Shown here in pieces: positions 11,644 through 19,482 of a stretch of DNA of 64,000 nucleotides. The DNA is taken from positions 1 to 64,000 of the forward strand of contig NZ_JBMSEE010000012.1 of assembly GCF_049446155.1 (NCBI RefSeq). Direction: 5' to 3'. Position 1 is the stretch's first letter; every line of letters begins with the position of its first letter. This DNA comes from Rivibacter sp049446155 (GTDB lineage: Bacteria; Pseudomonadota; Gammaproteobacteria; Burkholderiales; Burkholderiaceae_C). Under the pieces are notes generated by a model, which worked only from the letters and a program-made list of their open reading frames with translations, was not told the origin of the DNA and made no database searches. A program made the translations under genes and the position numbers.

Positions 11644-13077
11644 ATGAACACGCCTTCCCACCTGCGTCACGCCCTGATGCTGGCCTGCGCGACCGTCCTC
11701 GCGGGCTGCGCCGCGCCGCCCGACCGGGAGGCGCGTCCGCAGGCGATGGCGGTCGAACGCCTGGCGAGTGCCGACAGCCTCGCGGCCGCACCTGCGGCCC
11801 GCTGGCCCGCCGACGCATGGTGGCGCGCCTACGGCGATGCGCAGCTCGACGCGCTGATCGCCGAGGCGCTGGCCGATGCGCCCACGCTGGCGGCGGCGCG
11901 CGCCCGGCTGCACAAGGCCCAGGCGGCGGCCGATCGCGGCGTCGCCGAGCGCCGCCCGCGGCTGGATGCCAATGCATCGATCACCGCGCAACAGCAAAGC
12001 GAGAACCACCTCAGCCCGCCGTCGGCGACGCCGAATGGCTGGCACGACTACGGCCGCGCGACGCTCGACTTTTCCTGGGACCTCGATCTCTGGGGCCAAA
12101 GGCGCGCGGCCCTCGCCGCGGCGGTGTCCGAAGCCGCGGCCGCCGAGGCCGACCTCGCGCAAAGCCGCCTGCTGCTGTCGACCGCGATCGCGGCGTCGTA
12201 TGCCGAGCTGGCGCGTGCCTACGCGGCGCTCGACACCGCGAAGGCCGCGTTCGAGGTGCGCGCCAAGACCGCGACGCTGTTCGCCGAGCGCCAGCGCAAC
12301 GGGCTCGAGACGCTGGGCAGCGTGCGCCAGGTCGAATCGCGCCGCGCGAGCGCGGCGGCCGACGTGCTGGCGATCGAGGAGCAGATCGTGCTGCAGCGCC
12401 ATCGCCTCGCCGCGCTGATGGGCGCAGGCCCGGACCGCGGCCTTTCGATCGAGCGGCCCGCCGAGCAGGCGCTGCGCCCGCTCGGACTGCCCGCGCAGCT
12501 GCCGGCGCAGCTCATCGGCCGCCGGCCGGACCTGGTGGCCGCGCGGCTGCGCGCCGAGGCGAGCGCGAAGCGCATCGACGAGGCCCAGGCAGCGTTCTAT
12601 CCGAACGTCAACCTGCTGGCCTTCGTCGGCGTGCAGTCGCTGGGCCTGGACATGCTGGCCCGCGGCGCCTCGGCCATCGGCAGCGTCGGCCCGGCGGTGT
12701 CGCTGCCGATCTTCGACGGCGGGCGGCTGCGCAGCCGGCTGCGCGGCGCCGACGCCGATCACGCGCTCGCGGTGGCCGAGTACGACCGCACGCTGGTGCG
12801 GGCGCTGCAGGACGTGGCCGATGCCGCGGCCAGCCAGCGCGCCCTGGGCGCCCAGCTCGAACGCAGCGACGAGGCCGTGAACCTGGCGCGCGAGGCGTGG
12901 CAAGTCCAGAACCGCCGCTACGAGGGCGGCCTGGCGACCTACCTCGAAGTGCTGAGCGCCGAGGACAGCCTGCTGGCGACGCTGCGCAGTCAGGCCGACC
13001 TGCGTTCGCGTGCCTTCTCGCTCGATGTTGCCCTCGTGCGCGCGCTCGGCGGCGGCTACTCGGCACCGTCTCTCTGA
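11644..13077 (+). CDS. NodT/OprM-type outer-membrane efflux lipoprotein
   Basis: This is a 477-aa outer-membrane channel for tripartite efflux. A lipoprotein signal ends in the lipobox LAGC with Cys22. The body shows the two tandem outer-membrane-efflux repeats, with WWRAYGDAQLDALIAEALADAP early, DLWGQ(R), and in the second half RRPDLVAARLRAEA, PIFDGGRLRS and RRYEGGLATYLEVL, which are classic NodT signatures. The start is ATG 11644. An alternative ATG at 11629 would overlap the 45-aa ORF's stop as ATGA and add five residues. It is followed by the adaptor (32 nt) and the MFS pump (25 nt), completing an EmrAB-OMF type system that spans both membranes and probably exports toxic hydrophobic compounds or aromatic acids. 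Confidence 0.9.
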   Translation: MNTPSHLRHALMLACATVLAGCAAPPDREARPQAMAVERLASADSLAAAPAARWPADAWWRAYGDAQLDALIAEALADAPTLAAARARLHKAQAAADRGVAERRPRLDANASITAQQQSENHLSPPSATPNGWHDYGRATLDFSWDLDLWGQRRAALAAAVSEAAAAEADLAQSRLLLSTAIAASYAELARAYAALDTAKAAFEVRAKTATLFAERQRNGLETLGSVRQVESRRASAAADVLAIEEQIVLQRHRLAALMGAGPDRGLSIERPAEQALRPLGLPAQLPAQLIGRRPDLVAARLRAEASAKRIDEAQAAFYPNVNLLAFVGVQSLGLDMLARGASAIGSVGPAVSLPIFDGGRLRSRLRGADADHALAVAEYDRTLVRALQDVADAAASQRALGAQLERSDEAVNLAREAWQVQNRRYEGGLATYLEVLSAEDSLLATLRSQADLRSRAFSLDVALVRALGGGYSAPSL

Positions 13078-13109
13078 TCTCTTCGATCTCTTTGAACCAG
13101 GAGCTCTCC

Positions 13110-14276
13110 ATGTCCCAGATGCAAACCCAACGGTTGGCTGCCGCGTCCGAAGAAATCGAGCGCGAGGCCGACGCGGCCATGAAGGCGCGCCGCAAGCAAC
13201 TGCTCGTCGCGCTCGGCTGCGCGGTGCTGGTCTGTGCGTTCGGCTTCGGCGCCTACGAGTACATCCACGCCTCGCGCTTCGTGTCGACCGACAACGCCTA
13301 CACCGCGGCCGAGACCGCGCAGGTCACCCCTACGGTCAGCGGCATCGTGCGCGAGGTGCGCGTGACCGACACGCAACGCGTGCGCCGCGGCGATATCGTC
13401 GTGCAGCTTGACGACACCGACGCCAGGCTCACGCTCGCGCAGGCCGAGGCCGAGCTGGGCCGCGCGATCCGCCGCGTGCGCGGCTACGCGGCCAATGACG
13501 ACAACCTCGCGGCCCAGGTCGCCTCGCGGCTGTCGGAGCAGCAGCGCGCGGCCGCGCAGCTCGCCTCGGCGACCGCCGATCTCGACCGCGCCCAGATCGA
13601 CCTCGCGCGCCGCGAGGCGCTCACGAGCTCCGGCTCGGTCTCGGCCGACGAGCTCACGCGCGCGCGCAATGCCTTCGAGACCGCCAAGGCCAACCTCGCG
13701 GCCGCGCAGGCGCAGACCGCGCAGGCGCGCGCCAACCACGCGGCGGCGGTCGGCGCGCGCGAGGCCAACGCGGTGCTGATCGCCAACGCGACCGAGGACA
13801 GCAACCCCGAGGTCGCGCTGGCGCGCGCGCGCCGCGACCAGGCGCGCGTGAACCTGGAGCGCACGGTGGTGCGCGCGCCGATCGACGGCATCGTCGTCAA
13901 GCGCCAGGTGCAGGTCGGCCAGCAGGTGCAGGCCGGCGCGCCGCTGCTGTCGATCGTGCCGATCGAGCTGGTGCACGTGGACGCCAACTTCAAGGAAGTG
14001 CAGCTCGAGCGCGTGCGCGTCGGCCAGCCGGTCGAGGTGGTCTCGGACCTCTACGGCGACGCGGTCAAGTACCGCGGCGTGGTGACCGGCTTGTCGGGCG
14101 GCAGCGGCTCGGCCTTCGCGACCATTCCCGCCCAGAACGCGACCGGCAACTGGATCAAGGTGGTGCAGCGCGTGCCGGTGCGCATTGCGCTCGATCCTGC
14201 CGAGCTGGCCGCGCATCCGCTGCAGGTCGGGCTGTCGATGACGGCCACCATCGACACGCGCGCCGCGACCCTGTAA
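13110..14276 (+). CDS. EmrA/HlyD-family periplasmic adaptor subunit
   Basis: This is a 388-aa membrane-fusion protein anchored by one N-terminal TM helix (about 30-52) and otherwise periplasmic. After the anchor come VSTDNAYTAAETAQVTPTVSG and GIVREVRV (first lipoyl half), a long alanine/glutamine-rich coiled-coil hairpin (about 110-230), VVRAPIDGIVVKRQVQVGQQV (second lipoyl half) and a beta-barrel ending with the EmrA-type VDANFKE. It bridges the MFS pump and the outer-membrane lipoprotein encoded next to it. A Shine-Dalgarno (ccaggag) precedes the ATG at 13110. The reading frame extends upstream through the lipoprotein gene, but that part is a shadow. Confidence 0.92.
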   Translation: MSQMQTQRLAAASEEIEREADAAMKARRKQLLVALGCAVLVCAFGFGAYEYIHASRFVSTDNAYTAAETAQVTPTVSGIVREVRVTDTQRVRRGDIVVQLDDTDARLTLAQAEAELGRAIRRVRGYAANDDNLAAQVASRLSEQQRAAAQLASATADLDRAQIDLARREALTSSGSVSADELTRARNAFETAKANLAAAQAQTAQARANHAAAVGAREANAVLIANATEDSNPEVALARARRDQARVNLERTVVRAPIDGIVVKRQVQVGQQVQAGAPLLSIVPIELVHVDANFKEVQLERVRVGQPVEVVSDLYGDAVKYRGVVTGLSGGSGSAFATIPAQNATGNWIKVVQRVPVRIALDPAELAAHPLQVGLSMTATIDTRAATL

Positions 14277-14301
14277 GCCGCCTTCGTTCGAGGAGCAGCT
14301 C

Positions 14302-15858
14302 ATGTCCGCGACTCCCTCCGGCGCCCACGGCGCATCGGGCGCCGACGCGCCGCTGCAAGGCGGCATGCTGTGGCTGGCGGCCATCGTGCTGGCCACGGCG
14401 AACTTCATCGCCGTGCTGGACATGACGATCGCCAACGTCTCGGTCGCCAGCATCGCCGGCAACCTGGGCATCAGCAGCACGCAGGGCACCTGGGTCATCA
14501 CGTCCTACGCGGTCGCGGAGGCGATCGTCGTGCCGCTGACCGGCTGGCTGGCCGCGCGCTTCGGGCCGGTGCGGGTGTTCGCGACCTGCATCGCGCTGTT
14601 CGGCGTCTTCTCGGCGCTGTGCGGCCTGTCGGGCTTGCTCGGCATGCTGGTCTTCGCACGTGTGCTGCAAGGCCTGGCGGGCGGGCCGCTGATGCCGCTG
14701 TCGCAGACGCTCCTGCTGCGCATTTTTCCCAAGGAGAAGGCGGCGGCCGCGACCGCGCTGTGGGCGATGACGACGCTGATCGCGCCGGTGCTGGGGCCGG
14801 TGCTCGGCGGCTGGCTGTGCGACAACTTCGCCTGGCCGGTGATCTTCCTGATCAACGTGCCGCTGGCGATGCTGTTCGCACCGATCGCCTGGCGCATGCT
14901 CAAGCGCTACGAGGCGCAGCGCGTGCGCGCGCCGATCGACACCGTGGGCCTGGCGCTGTTGATCGTCTTCGTTGGTGCGCTGCAGCTGATGCTCGACCTC
15001 GGCAAGGAGCACGACTGGTTCGAGTCCAGCCTGATCTGCTGGCTCGCGGTGACCGCGGCGATCGGCTTCGCGGCCTTCATGATCTGGGAGCTGACCGAAA
15101 AGCATCCGATCGTCGACCTGCGCGTGTTCCGCCACCGCGGCTTCAGCGCTGCGGTGATCACGATCGCGCTCGGCTTCGGTGCCTACTTCGCCGCCAACGT
15201 GCTGACGCCGCTGTGGCTGCAGGGTTACATGGGCTACACGGCCACGTGGGCCGGCCTCGCCACGGCCTGGAGCGGCGTGCTGGCGATCTTTGCCGCGCCG
15301 GTCGCCGGCAAGCTGAGCACCAAGCTCGACCCGCGCCGGCTGATCTTCTGCGGCTTGCTGTGGCTGTCGTTCGTGACCTTTTGGCGCATCGCGAGCAACA
15401 CGGACATGGGCTACTGGGACATCTCGCGGCCGCTGCTGCTCACGGGCCTGGGCCTGCCGTTCTTCTTCGTGCCGCTGACTGCGCTGGCGCTGGGCAGCGT
15501 CGAGGAGCGCGAGACCGCGTCGGCCGCGGGGCTGATGAACTTCATTCGCACGCTGTCGGGGGCGTTCGCGACCTCGCTCGTCACCACCTCGTGGGAGAGC
15601 CGCAGCGCCGTCGTGCACGAAGAGCTGGCCGGCAAGCTGGATCGCGGCGGCGAGCTGTGGGGCGCGATGATGCAGGCTCAGGTGAACGCCGATGCCGCAC
15701 ACGTGATGATGGAACACATGGTGCAGAGCCAGAGCGTGATGGTCGCGACCAACCAGATCATGGCCATCGTCGTGCTGGCCTTCATCGTCGCTGCCGCGGT
15801 GATCTGGCTGGCGCCGCGGCCCACGCGAGCGGTGGACCTGTCGCAGGCGGGGCATTGA
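14302..15858 (+). CDS. EmrB/QacA-family (DHA2) MFS drug:H+ antiporter
   Basis: This is a 518-aa inner-membrane pump with about 14 hydrophobic segments. DHA2 motifs visible are LDMTIANVSVASIAG in TM1, the TWVITSYAVAEAIVVPLTGWLAARFG block around loop 2-3, and the antiporter motif C-like PVLGPVLGGWLCDNFAWPVIFLINVP. The length and gene order (OMF, adaptor, pump) match the EmrAB-TolC type. It expels hydrophobic toxicants using the proton gradient, directly through the outer membrane with its partners. The start is set by a gaggag site just before the ATG at 14302. It ends the efflux operon; 129 nt of non-coding DNA follow. Confidence 0.92.
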   Translation: MSATPSGAHGASGADAPLQGGMLWLAAIVLATANFIAVLDMTIANVSVASIAGNLGISSTQGTWVITSYAVAEAIVVPLTGWLAARFGPVRVFATCIALFGVFSALCGLSGLLGMLVFARVLQGLAGGPLMPLSQTLLLRIFPKEKAAAATALWAMTTLIAPVLGPVLGGWLCDNFAWPVIFLINVPLAMLFAPIAWRMLKRYEAQRVRAPIDTVGLALLIVFVGALQLMLDLGKEHDWFESSLICWLAVTAAIGFAAFMIWELTEKHPIVDLRVFRHRGFSAAVITIALGFGAYFAANVLTPLWLQGYMGYTATWAGLATAWSGVLAIFAAPVAGKLSTKLDPRRLIFCGLLWLSFVTFWRIASNTDMGYWDISRPLLLTGLGLPFFFVPLTALALGSVEERETASAAGLMNFIRTLSGAFATSLVTTSWESRSAVVHEELAGKLDRGGELWGAMMQAQVNADAAHVMMEHMVQSQSVMVATNQIMAIVVLAFIVAAAVIWLAPRPTRAVDLSQAGH

Positions 15859-15942
15859 GGTCGGCGCGTGCGGCGCACGGCCGCGACGCTGTCGACCAAG
15901 GCGGCGTCGGGCCGCGTCCCGAGCCGGCGGGACCGCGTGAGG

Positions 15943-15960
15943 CCCGGGATAATCCGCGCC
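15943..15960 (+). promoter_or_regulatory. Candidate promoter -10 region for the acetyltransferase gene
   Basis: The 18-nt block CCCGGGATAATCCGCGCC contains GATAAT at 15948-15953, a plausible -10 hexamer, 34 nt before the ATG at 15988. The identical 18 nt recur before coaBC at 16518. No convincing -35 box is visible at 16-18 nt spacing. Confidence 0.4.
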
Positions 15961-15987
15961 CGTCCGGCGCGCTAGAGATGAAGTGAG

Positions 15988-16491
15988 ATGAAGCCTCGCA
16001 TTCGCCTGTCATCACCCCAACGGTCCGACCAGCGCGACTTCCTCGCCGCGGCGGGCGCGAGCCTCGCGTTGCATCGACCATGGGTCACGGCACCGTCCAC
16101 GCCCCAGGCGTTTCGAGCCTACGTGGCGGCGATGCAGCGGCCGGAGAACCGCGGCTTCGTCGTGCGCTCTCGTGCGGACGACGGCCTCGTCGGCGTGATC
16201 AGCGTCACCAACATCGTTCGAGGCATCTTTCGCAGCGCCTACCTCGGCTACTACGCCTTCGCCGGCTACGAGCGCCAGGGCCTGATGACCGAAGCCTTGC
16301 GCGCCGTGGTGCGCGAAGCATTCGGGCCGATGAAGCTGCACCGGCTGGAAGCCAATATCCAGCCAGGCAACGTGGCGTCGATCGCCCTGGTCAAGGCTTG
16401 CGGCTTCTCGCTCGAAGGCTATTCGCCGCGCTACCTCAAGATCGGCGGACGCTGGCGCGACCACGAACGCTGGGCGATCGTCGCGCGCTAG
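15988..16491 (+). CDS. GNAT-family N-acetyltransferase (RimJ/RimL-like)
   Basis: This is a 167-aa cytoplasmic acetyltransferase of the RimJ/RimL/ribosomal-protein-alanine type. It shows LVGVISVTNIVRG, YYAFAGYERQGLMTEALRAVV (the acetyl-CoA binding region, with a Q-x-x-G-x-type loop), LHRLEANIQPGNVASIALVKACGF and the final EGYSPRYLKIGGRWRDHERW, all typical of this subgroup. The substrate is probably a protein N-terminus or an amine, but this cannot be read from sequence. It is transcribed apart from its neighbours, with 129 nt upstream and 67 nt downstream, and has a candidate -10 box shared in sequence with coaBC. Confidence 0.85.
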   Translation: MKPRIRLSSPQRSDQRDFLAAAGASLALHRPWVTAPSTPQAFRAYVAAMQRPENRGFVVRSRADDGLVGVISVTNIVRGIFRSAYLGYYAFAGYERQGLMTEALRAVVREAFGPMKLHRLEANIQPGNVASIALVKACGFSLEGYSPRYLKIGGRWRDHERWAIVAR

Positions 16492-16517
16492 CCTGCTCGC
16501 GCCCGTGGCGAAGGCTT

Positions 16518-16535
16518 CCCGGGATAATCCGCGCC
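16518..16535 (+). promoter_or_regulatory. Candidate promoter -10 region for coaBC
   Basis: It is an exact copy of the 18-nt CCCGGGATAATCCGCGCC found at 15943, here with GATAAT at 16523-16528 and ending 23 nt before the coaBC ATG. The shared context suggests a common promoter form; no -35 box is evident. Confidence 0.4.
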
Positions 16536-16558
16536 ATCCCAGTCCGGCTTGACCTCGC

Positions 16559-17797
16559 ATGAGCCTCGATCCCGTTCGCCCCGATCTCGTCGGCAAGCGC
16601 CTCGTGCTGGCCTTGTCGGGCGGCGTCGCCTGCTACAAGGCGGCCGAGTTGCTGCGCCTGCTCACGCGCTCGGGCGCGCAGGTGCGCGTCGTGATGACCG
16701 ATGCCGCGCGGCAGTTCATCACGCCGACCACGATGCAGGCCTTGAGCGGCCAGCCGGTGGTCACCTCGCAGTGGGACGCGAGCGAGGGCAACGCGATGCC
16801 CCACATCAACCTCACGCGCGACGCCGACGCGCTGATCGTCGCGCCGGCCAGCGCCGACCTGATCGCCCGGCTCGCGCACGGCCAGGCGGACGAGATCCTG
16901 AGCCTGATGTGCCTGGCGCGGCCGATCCATTCGTGCCGGCTGCTGATCGCGCCGGCGATGAACCGCGAGATGTGGGCGCACCCGGCCACGCAGCGCAACG
17001 TGCGTCGCGTGCGCGAGGACGGCGCCAGCGTGCTCGGCCCCGACGCCGGCGACCAGGCCTGCGGCGAGATCGGCGACGGCCGCATGCTCGAGCCCGAGGC
17101 GCTGCTCGAGGACATCGTGGCCGAGCTCTCGCCCAAGCCGCTCGCCGGGCGGCGCGTGCTGATCACCGCCGGGCCCACCTTCGAGCCGATCGATCCGGTG
17201 CGCGGCCTGACCAACCTGTCGAGCGGCAAGATGGGCTTCGCGATCGCGCGTGCGGCGCGCGAGGCCGGCGCCTCGGTGACCCTGGTGGCCGGACCGGTGC
17301 ACCTGCCCACGCCGCGCGGCGTCGCGCGCATCGACGTGCGCAGCGCGCAGCAGATGCTCGACGCGGTGCTGCCGCAGGCGGCGTCGCACGAGGTCTTCGT
17401 CGCCACCGCCGCGGTGGCCGACTGGCGCCCGGCGCAGCTGGCCGAGCACAAGCTCAAGAAGAACGGCATGAAGGTGCCGCCTTCGCTCGAGCTGACCGAG
17501 AACGCCGACATCCTCGCCACCGTGGCCGCGCTGCCGAAGCCGCCTTACTGCGTCGGCTTCGCGGCCGAGAGCCACAACCTGGCGGCGCATGCGCGCGAGA
17601 AGCTCGAGCGCAAGAAGCTGCCGCTGGTGGTGGGCAACCTCGGGCCCGCCACGTTCGGCCGCGACGACAACGCGCTGCTGCTGGTCGACGCCAAGGGCGA
17701 GCAGCCGCTGCCGGCCGACGGCGCGGCGGCCGACAAGCTCACGCTCGCGCGACAGCTCGTCGCCGAGATCGCGCGCCGGCTCGCGGCCGCGCGCTGA
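16559..17797 (+). CDS. coaBC: Bifunctional phosphopantothenoylcysteine decarboxylase / phosphopantothenate-cysteine ligase
   Basis: This is a 412-aa enzyme for two steps of coenzyme A synthesis in the cytosol. The CoaC half (about 1-190) is an FMN flavoprotein with SGGVACYKAAELLR, APASADLIARLAHGQAD, the PxMNxxMW motif (APAMNREMW) and the active-site flap GDQACGEIGDGRM carrying the catalytic Cys. The CoaB half (about 195-410) has LITAGPTFEPIDPVRGLTNLSSGKMG and AAVADWRP, then the lysine pair in LKKNG. All key residues are present and the length is normal. It is followed 25 nt later by dut, a gene pair widely conserved in proteobacteria. Confidence 0.96.
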   Translation: MSLDPVRPDLVGKRLVLALSGGVACYKAAELLRLLTRSGAQVRVVMTDAARQFITPTTMQALSGQPVVTSQWDASEGNAMPHINLTRDADALIVAPASADLIARLAHGQADEILSLMCLARPIHSCRLLIAPAMNREMWAHPATQRNVRRVREDGASVLGPDAGDQACGEIGDGRMLEPEALLEDIVAELSPKPLAGRRVLITAGPTFEPIDPVRGLTNLSSGKMGFAIARAAREAGASVTLVAGPVHLPTPRGVARIDVRSAQQMLDAVLPQAASHEVFVATAAVADWRPAQLAEHKLKKNGMKVPPSLELTENADILATVAALPKPPYCVGFAAESHNLAAHAREKLERKKLPLVVGNLGPATFGRDDNALLLVDAKGEQPLPADGAAADKLTLARQLVAEIARRLAAAR

Positions 17798-17822
17798 CCC
17801 ACTTCTTTCTCGCCTTCACCCG

Positions 17823-18275
17823 ATGCAACCGACGATCGACGTTCGCGTGCTCGACGCACGCATGGCCGAGCAATTGCCGGCCTACGCCACGCCCGGCAGC
17901 GCCGGCCTGGACCTGCGCGCCTGCGTGGAAGCGCCGCTGACGCTGGCGCCAGGCGAGAGCGCGCTCATCCCGACCGGCTTGTCGATCCACATCGGCGATC
18001 CGGGGCTGGCCGCGATGATCCTGCCGCGCTCGGGTCTGGGTCACAAGCACGGCATCGTGCTGGGCAACCTGGTCGGCCTGATCGACTCCGACTACCAGGG
18101 CCCGCTGATGGTGAGCTGCTGGAACCGCAGCCAGGTGGCGTTCACGGTGCAGCCGCTCGAGCGCATCGCGCAGCTGGTGATCGTGCCGGTGGTGCAGGCG
18201 GCGTTTCGCGTGGTCGACGGCTTCGAGGCCTCGACGCGCGGGCAGGGCGGCTTCGGGTCGACGGGCCGCAGCTGA
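17823..18275 (+). CDS. dut: Deoxyuridine 5'-triphosphate nucleotidohydrolase (dUTPase)
   Basis: This 150-aa trimeric dUTPase hydrolyses dUTP to dUMP and pyrophosphate, keeping uracil out of DNA. All five motifs are visible: SAGLDLRA; PRSGLGHKHGI; GLIDSDYQG; ERIAQLVIVPV; and the C-terminal Gly-rich RGQGGFGSTGR. The ATG at 17823 (MQPTIDVRVL) gives the usual length. It follows coaBC by 25 nt, probably in the same transcript. Its stop codon lies inside an inverted repeat shared with the convergent LysE-type gene. Confidence 0.97.
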   Translation: MQPTIDVRVLDARMAEQLPAYATPGSAGLDLRACVEAPLTLAPGESALIPTGLSIHIGDPGLAAMILPRSGLGHKHGIVLGNLVGLIDSDYQGPLMVSCWNRSQVAFTVQPLERIAQLVIVPVVQAAFRVVDGFEASTRGQGGFGSTGRS

Positions 18276-18289
18276 GGCCGCGCCTCAGC
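18271..18289. terminator. Bidirectional stem-loop containing both stop codons
   Basis: This is a perfect 8-bp stem GCTGAGGC / GCCTCAGC with loop CGC. The left arm contains the dut stop (18273-18275) and the right arm the stop of the convergent exporter gene (18285-18287). There is no U-run, so it is a weak intrinsic terminator or an RNA 3'-end protector. Confidence 0.5.
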
Positions 18290-18911
18290 GCGGCGAGATC
18301 AGCAGCCGCGCGCCGAGCCCGATCATCACCAGCCCGCTGGCGCGAAACACGCGGCGCACCGCGCGGTCGCTCTTGCGCAGCGTCTGGCTGAGCGCGCCGG
18401 CGGCCAGTCCGGCGGCCGCCTGCACCGTGATGCCCACGACCGAGAAGCCCAGGCCCAGCGCGATCGCGTCGAGCGTCGGCGTCGCGCTCGAGGCCGGCAC
18501 GAACTGCGGCAGGAAGGCCAGGAAGAACAGCGCCAGCTTCGGGTTCAGCAGCGCCGACAGGGAGCCCTGCAGGAACAGGCTGGCATTGCCGACGCGGTCG
18601 GTGGCCGCGTGGATGTCGATCGACGGCGCGGCGCGCCACATCTGCACGCCGATCCAGATCAGGTAGAGCGCCCCGGCGATCTTGAGCGCGAGAAAGGCCG
18701 TCTCGGAGGCCTGCAGCAGCACGCTGACGCCGAAGGCCGCAAGCAGCGTGTGCGCCGCCAGGCCGAGCGTGAGGCCGGCGGCCGAGACCAGCCCGGCGCG
18801 CGCACCCTGCGCCAGCGCGCGCGAGACGACGTAGATCATGTCCGGGCCCGGCGTCAGCGCCAGCGCGAGCGACGCGGCGAGGAACAGGCCCCACTGGATG
18901 TCGGGCGACAT
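18285..18911 (-). CDS. LysE/RhtB-family amino-acid exporter
   Basis: This is a 208-aa inner-membrane protein with five to six hydrophobic segments. The N-terminal LALTPGPDMIYVVSRALAQG is the LysE/RhtB signature (TPGPxxxxV), followed by GLVSAAGLTLGLAAHTLLAAFG, LKIAGALYLIWIG and the mid-protein block LLNPKLALFFLAFLPQFV. Members export lysine, threonine, homoserine or related solutes, and the substrate here is not predictable. It is convergent with dut, with both stops in one hairpin, and 23 nt downstream of the SlyD-like gene on the same strand, with which it may be co-transcribed. Confidence 0.9.
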   Translation of the reverse strand: MSPDIQWGLFLAASLALALTPGPDMIYVVSRALAQGARAGLVSAAGLTLGLAAHTLLAAFGVSVLLQASETAFLALKIAGALYLIWIGVQMWRAAPSIDIHAATDRVGNASLFLQGSLSALLNPKLALFFLAFLPQFVPASSATPTLDAIALGLGFSVVGITVQAAAGLAAGALSQTLRKSDRAVRRVFRASGLVMIGLGARLLISPR

Positions 18912-18934
18912 GGCGGTGGGTCTTCAGCGAGGGA

Positions 18935-19456
18935 TCAGTGAAGATGCGGCGAGGCCGGCGCGGTGGCGAGCACGGTCACCGCCGGCGTGCCGACGCTGCC
19001 TTGCTCGATCTCTTTGTCGGTGGCCTCGCGCACGTCGCGCACCTTGAGCGCGAGCACCAGCGCGATGCCCGCCAGCGGGTGGTTGCCGTCGAGCACGATG
19101 TGGCTGTCGTAGACCTCGGTCACCGTGTAGATCGCGTCGGTGGGCATGCCCACCGTGGCGGCGCCTTCGGGCAGGCCGTCGAACTGCATGCCTTCCTCGA
19201 TGTGCTCTGGAAACAGCGAGCGATCCTCGAAGCACACGAGCTGCGAGTCGTAGTCGCCGAAGGCGTGCTCGGGCTCGAGATGCAGCGTGGCCTCGAAGCC
19301 GGTGTCCTGGCCGATCAGCGCTTCTTCCACCTTGGCGAGCAGGTCGTCGCCGCCGACCAGGAACTCGACCGGCTCGGTGAGCTCGTCGATCAGCTGGCCC
19401 TGGGTGTCTTCGAGCCGCCAGGTGAGACTGACGACGCATGGAGCGGTGATCTGCAT
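18935..19456 (-). CDS. slyD: SlyD-like FKBP-type peptidyl-prolyl isomerase
   Basis: This is a 173-aa cytoplasmic FKBP with the insert-in-flap layout of SlyD. The FKBP strands (VVSLTWRLEDTQGQLIDEL, VEFLVGGDDLLAKVEEALIGQ) bracket an insert (HLEPEHAFGDYDSQLVCFEDRSLF and on) that acts as a chaperone domain in this family. NHPLAGIALVLALKVRDVREAT closes the FKBP half. The His-rich metal tail of E. coli SlyD is almost absent here (the protein ends SPHLH), so metal-chaperone activity is doubtful. SlpA is an alternative name. It is divergent from roxA, with 26 nt between starts, so promoters must overlap. Confidence 0.85.
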   Translation of the reverse strand: MQITAPCVVSLTWRLEDTQGQLIDELTEPVEFLVGGDDLLAKVEEALIGQDTGFEATLHLEPEHAFGDYDSQLVCFEDRSLFPEHIEEGMQFDGLPEGAATVGMPTDAIYTVTEVYDSHIVLDGNHPLAGIALVLALKVRDVREATDKEIEQGSVGTPAVTVLATAPASPHLH

Positions 19457-19482
19457 GCCGGGGATGATCGCACAATGCTGCG

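Noticed and set aside
10111..12903. A 930-codon minus-strand frame opposite the regulator and efflux lipoprotein
   Set aside because: It crosses several real genes on the other strand and reads as low-complexity Arg/Ala/Gly sequence.
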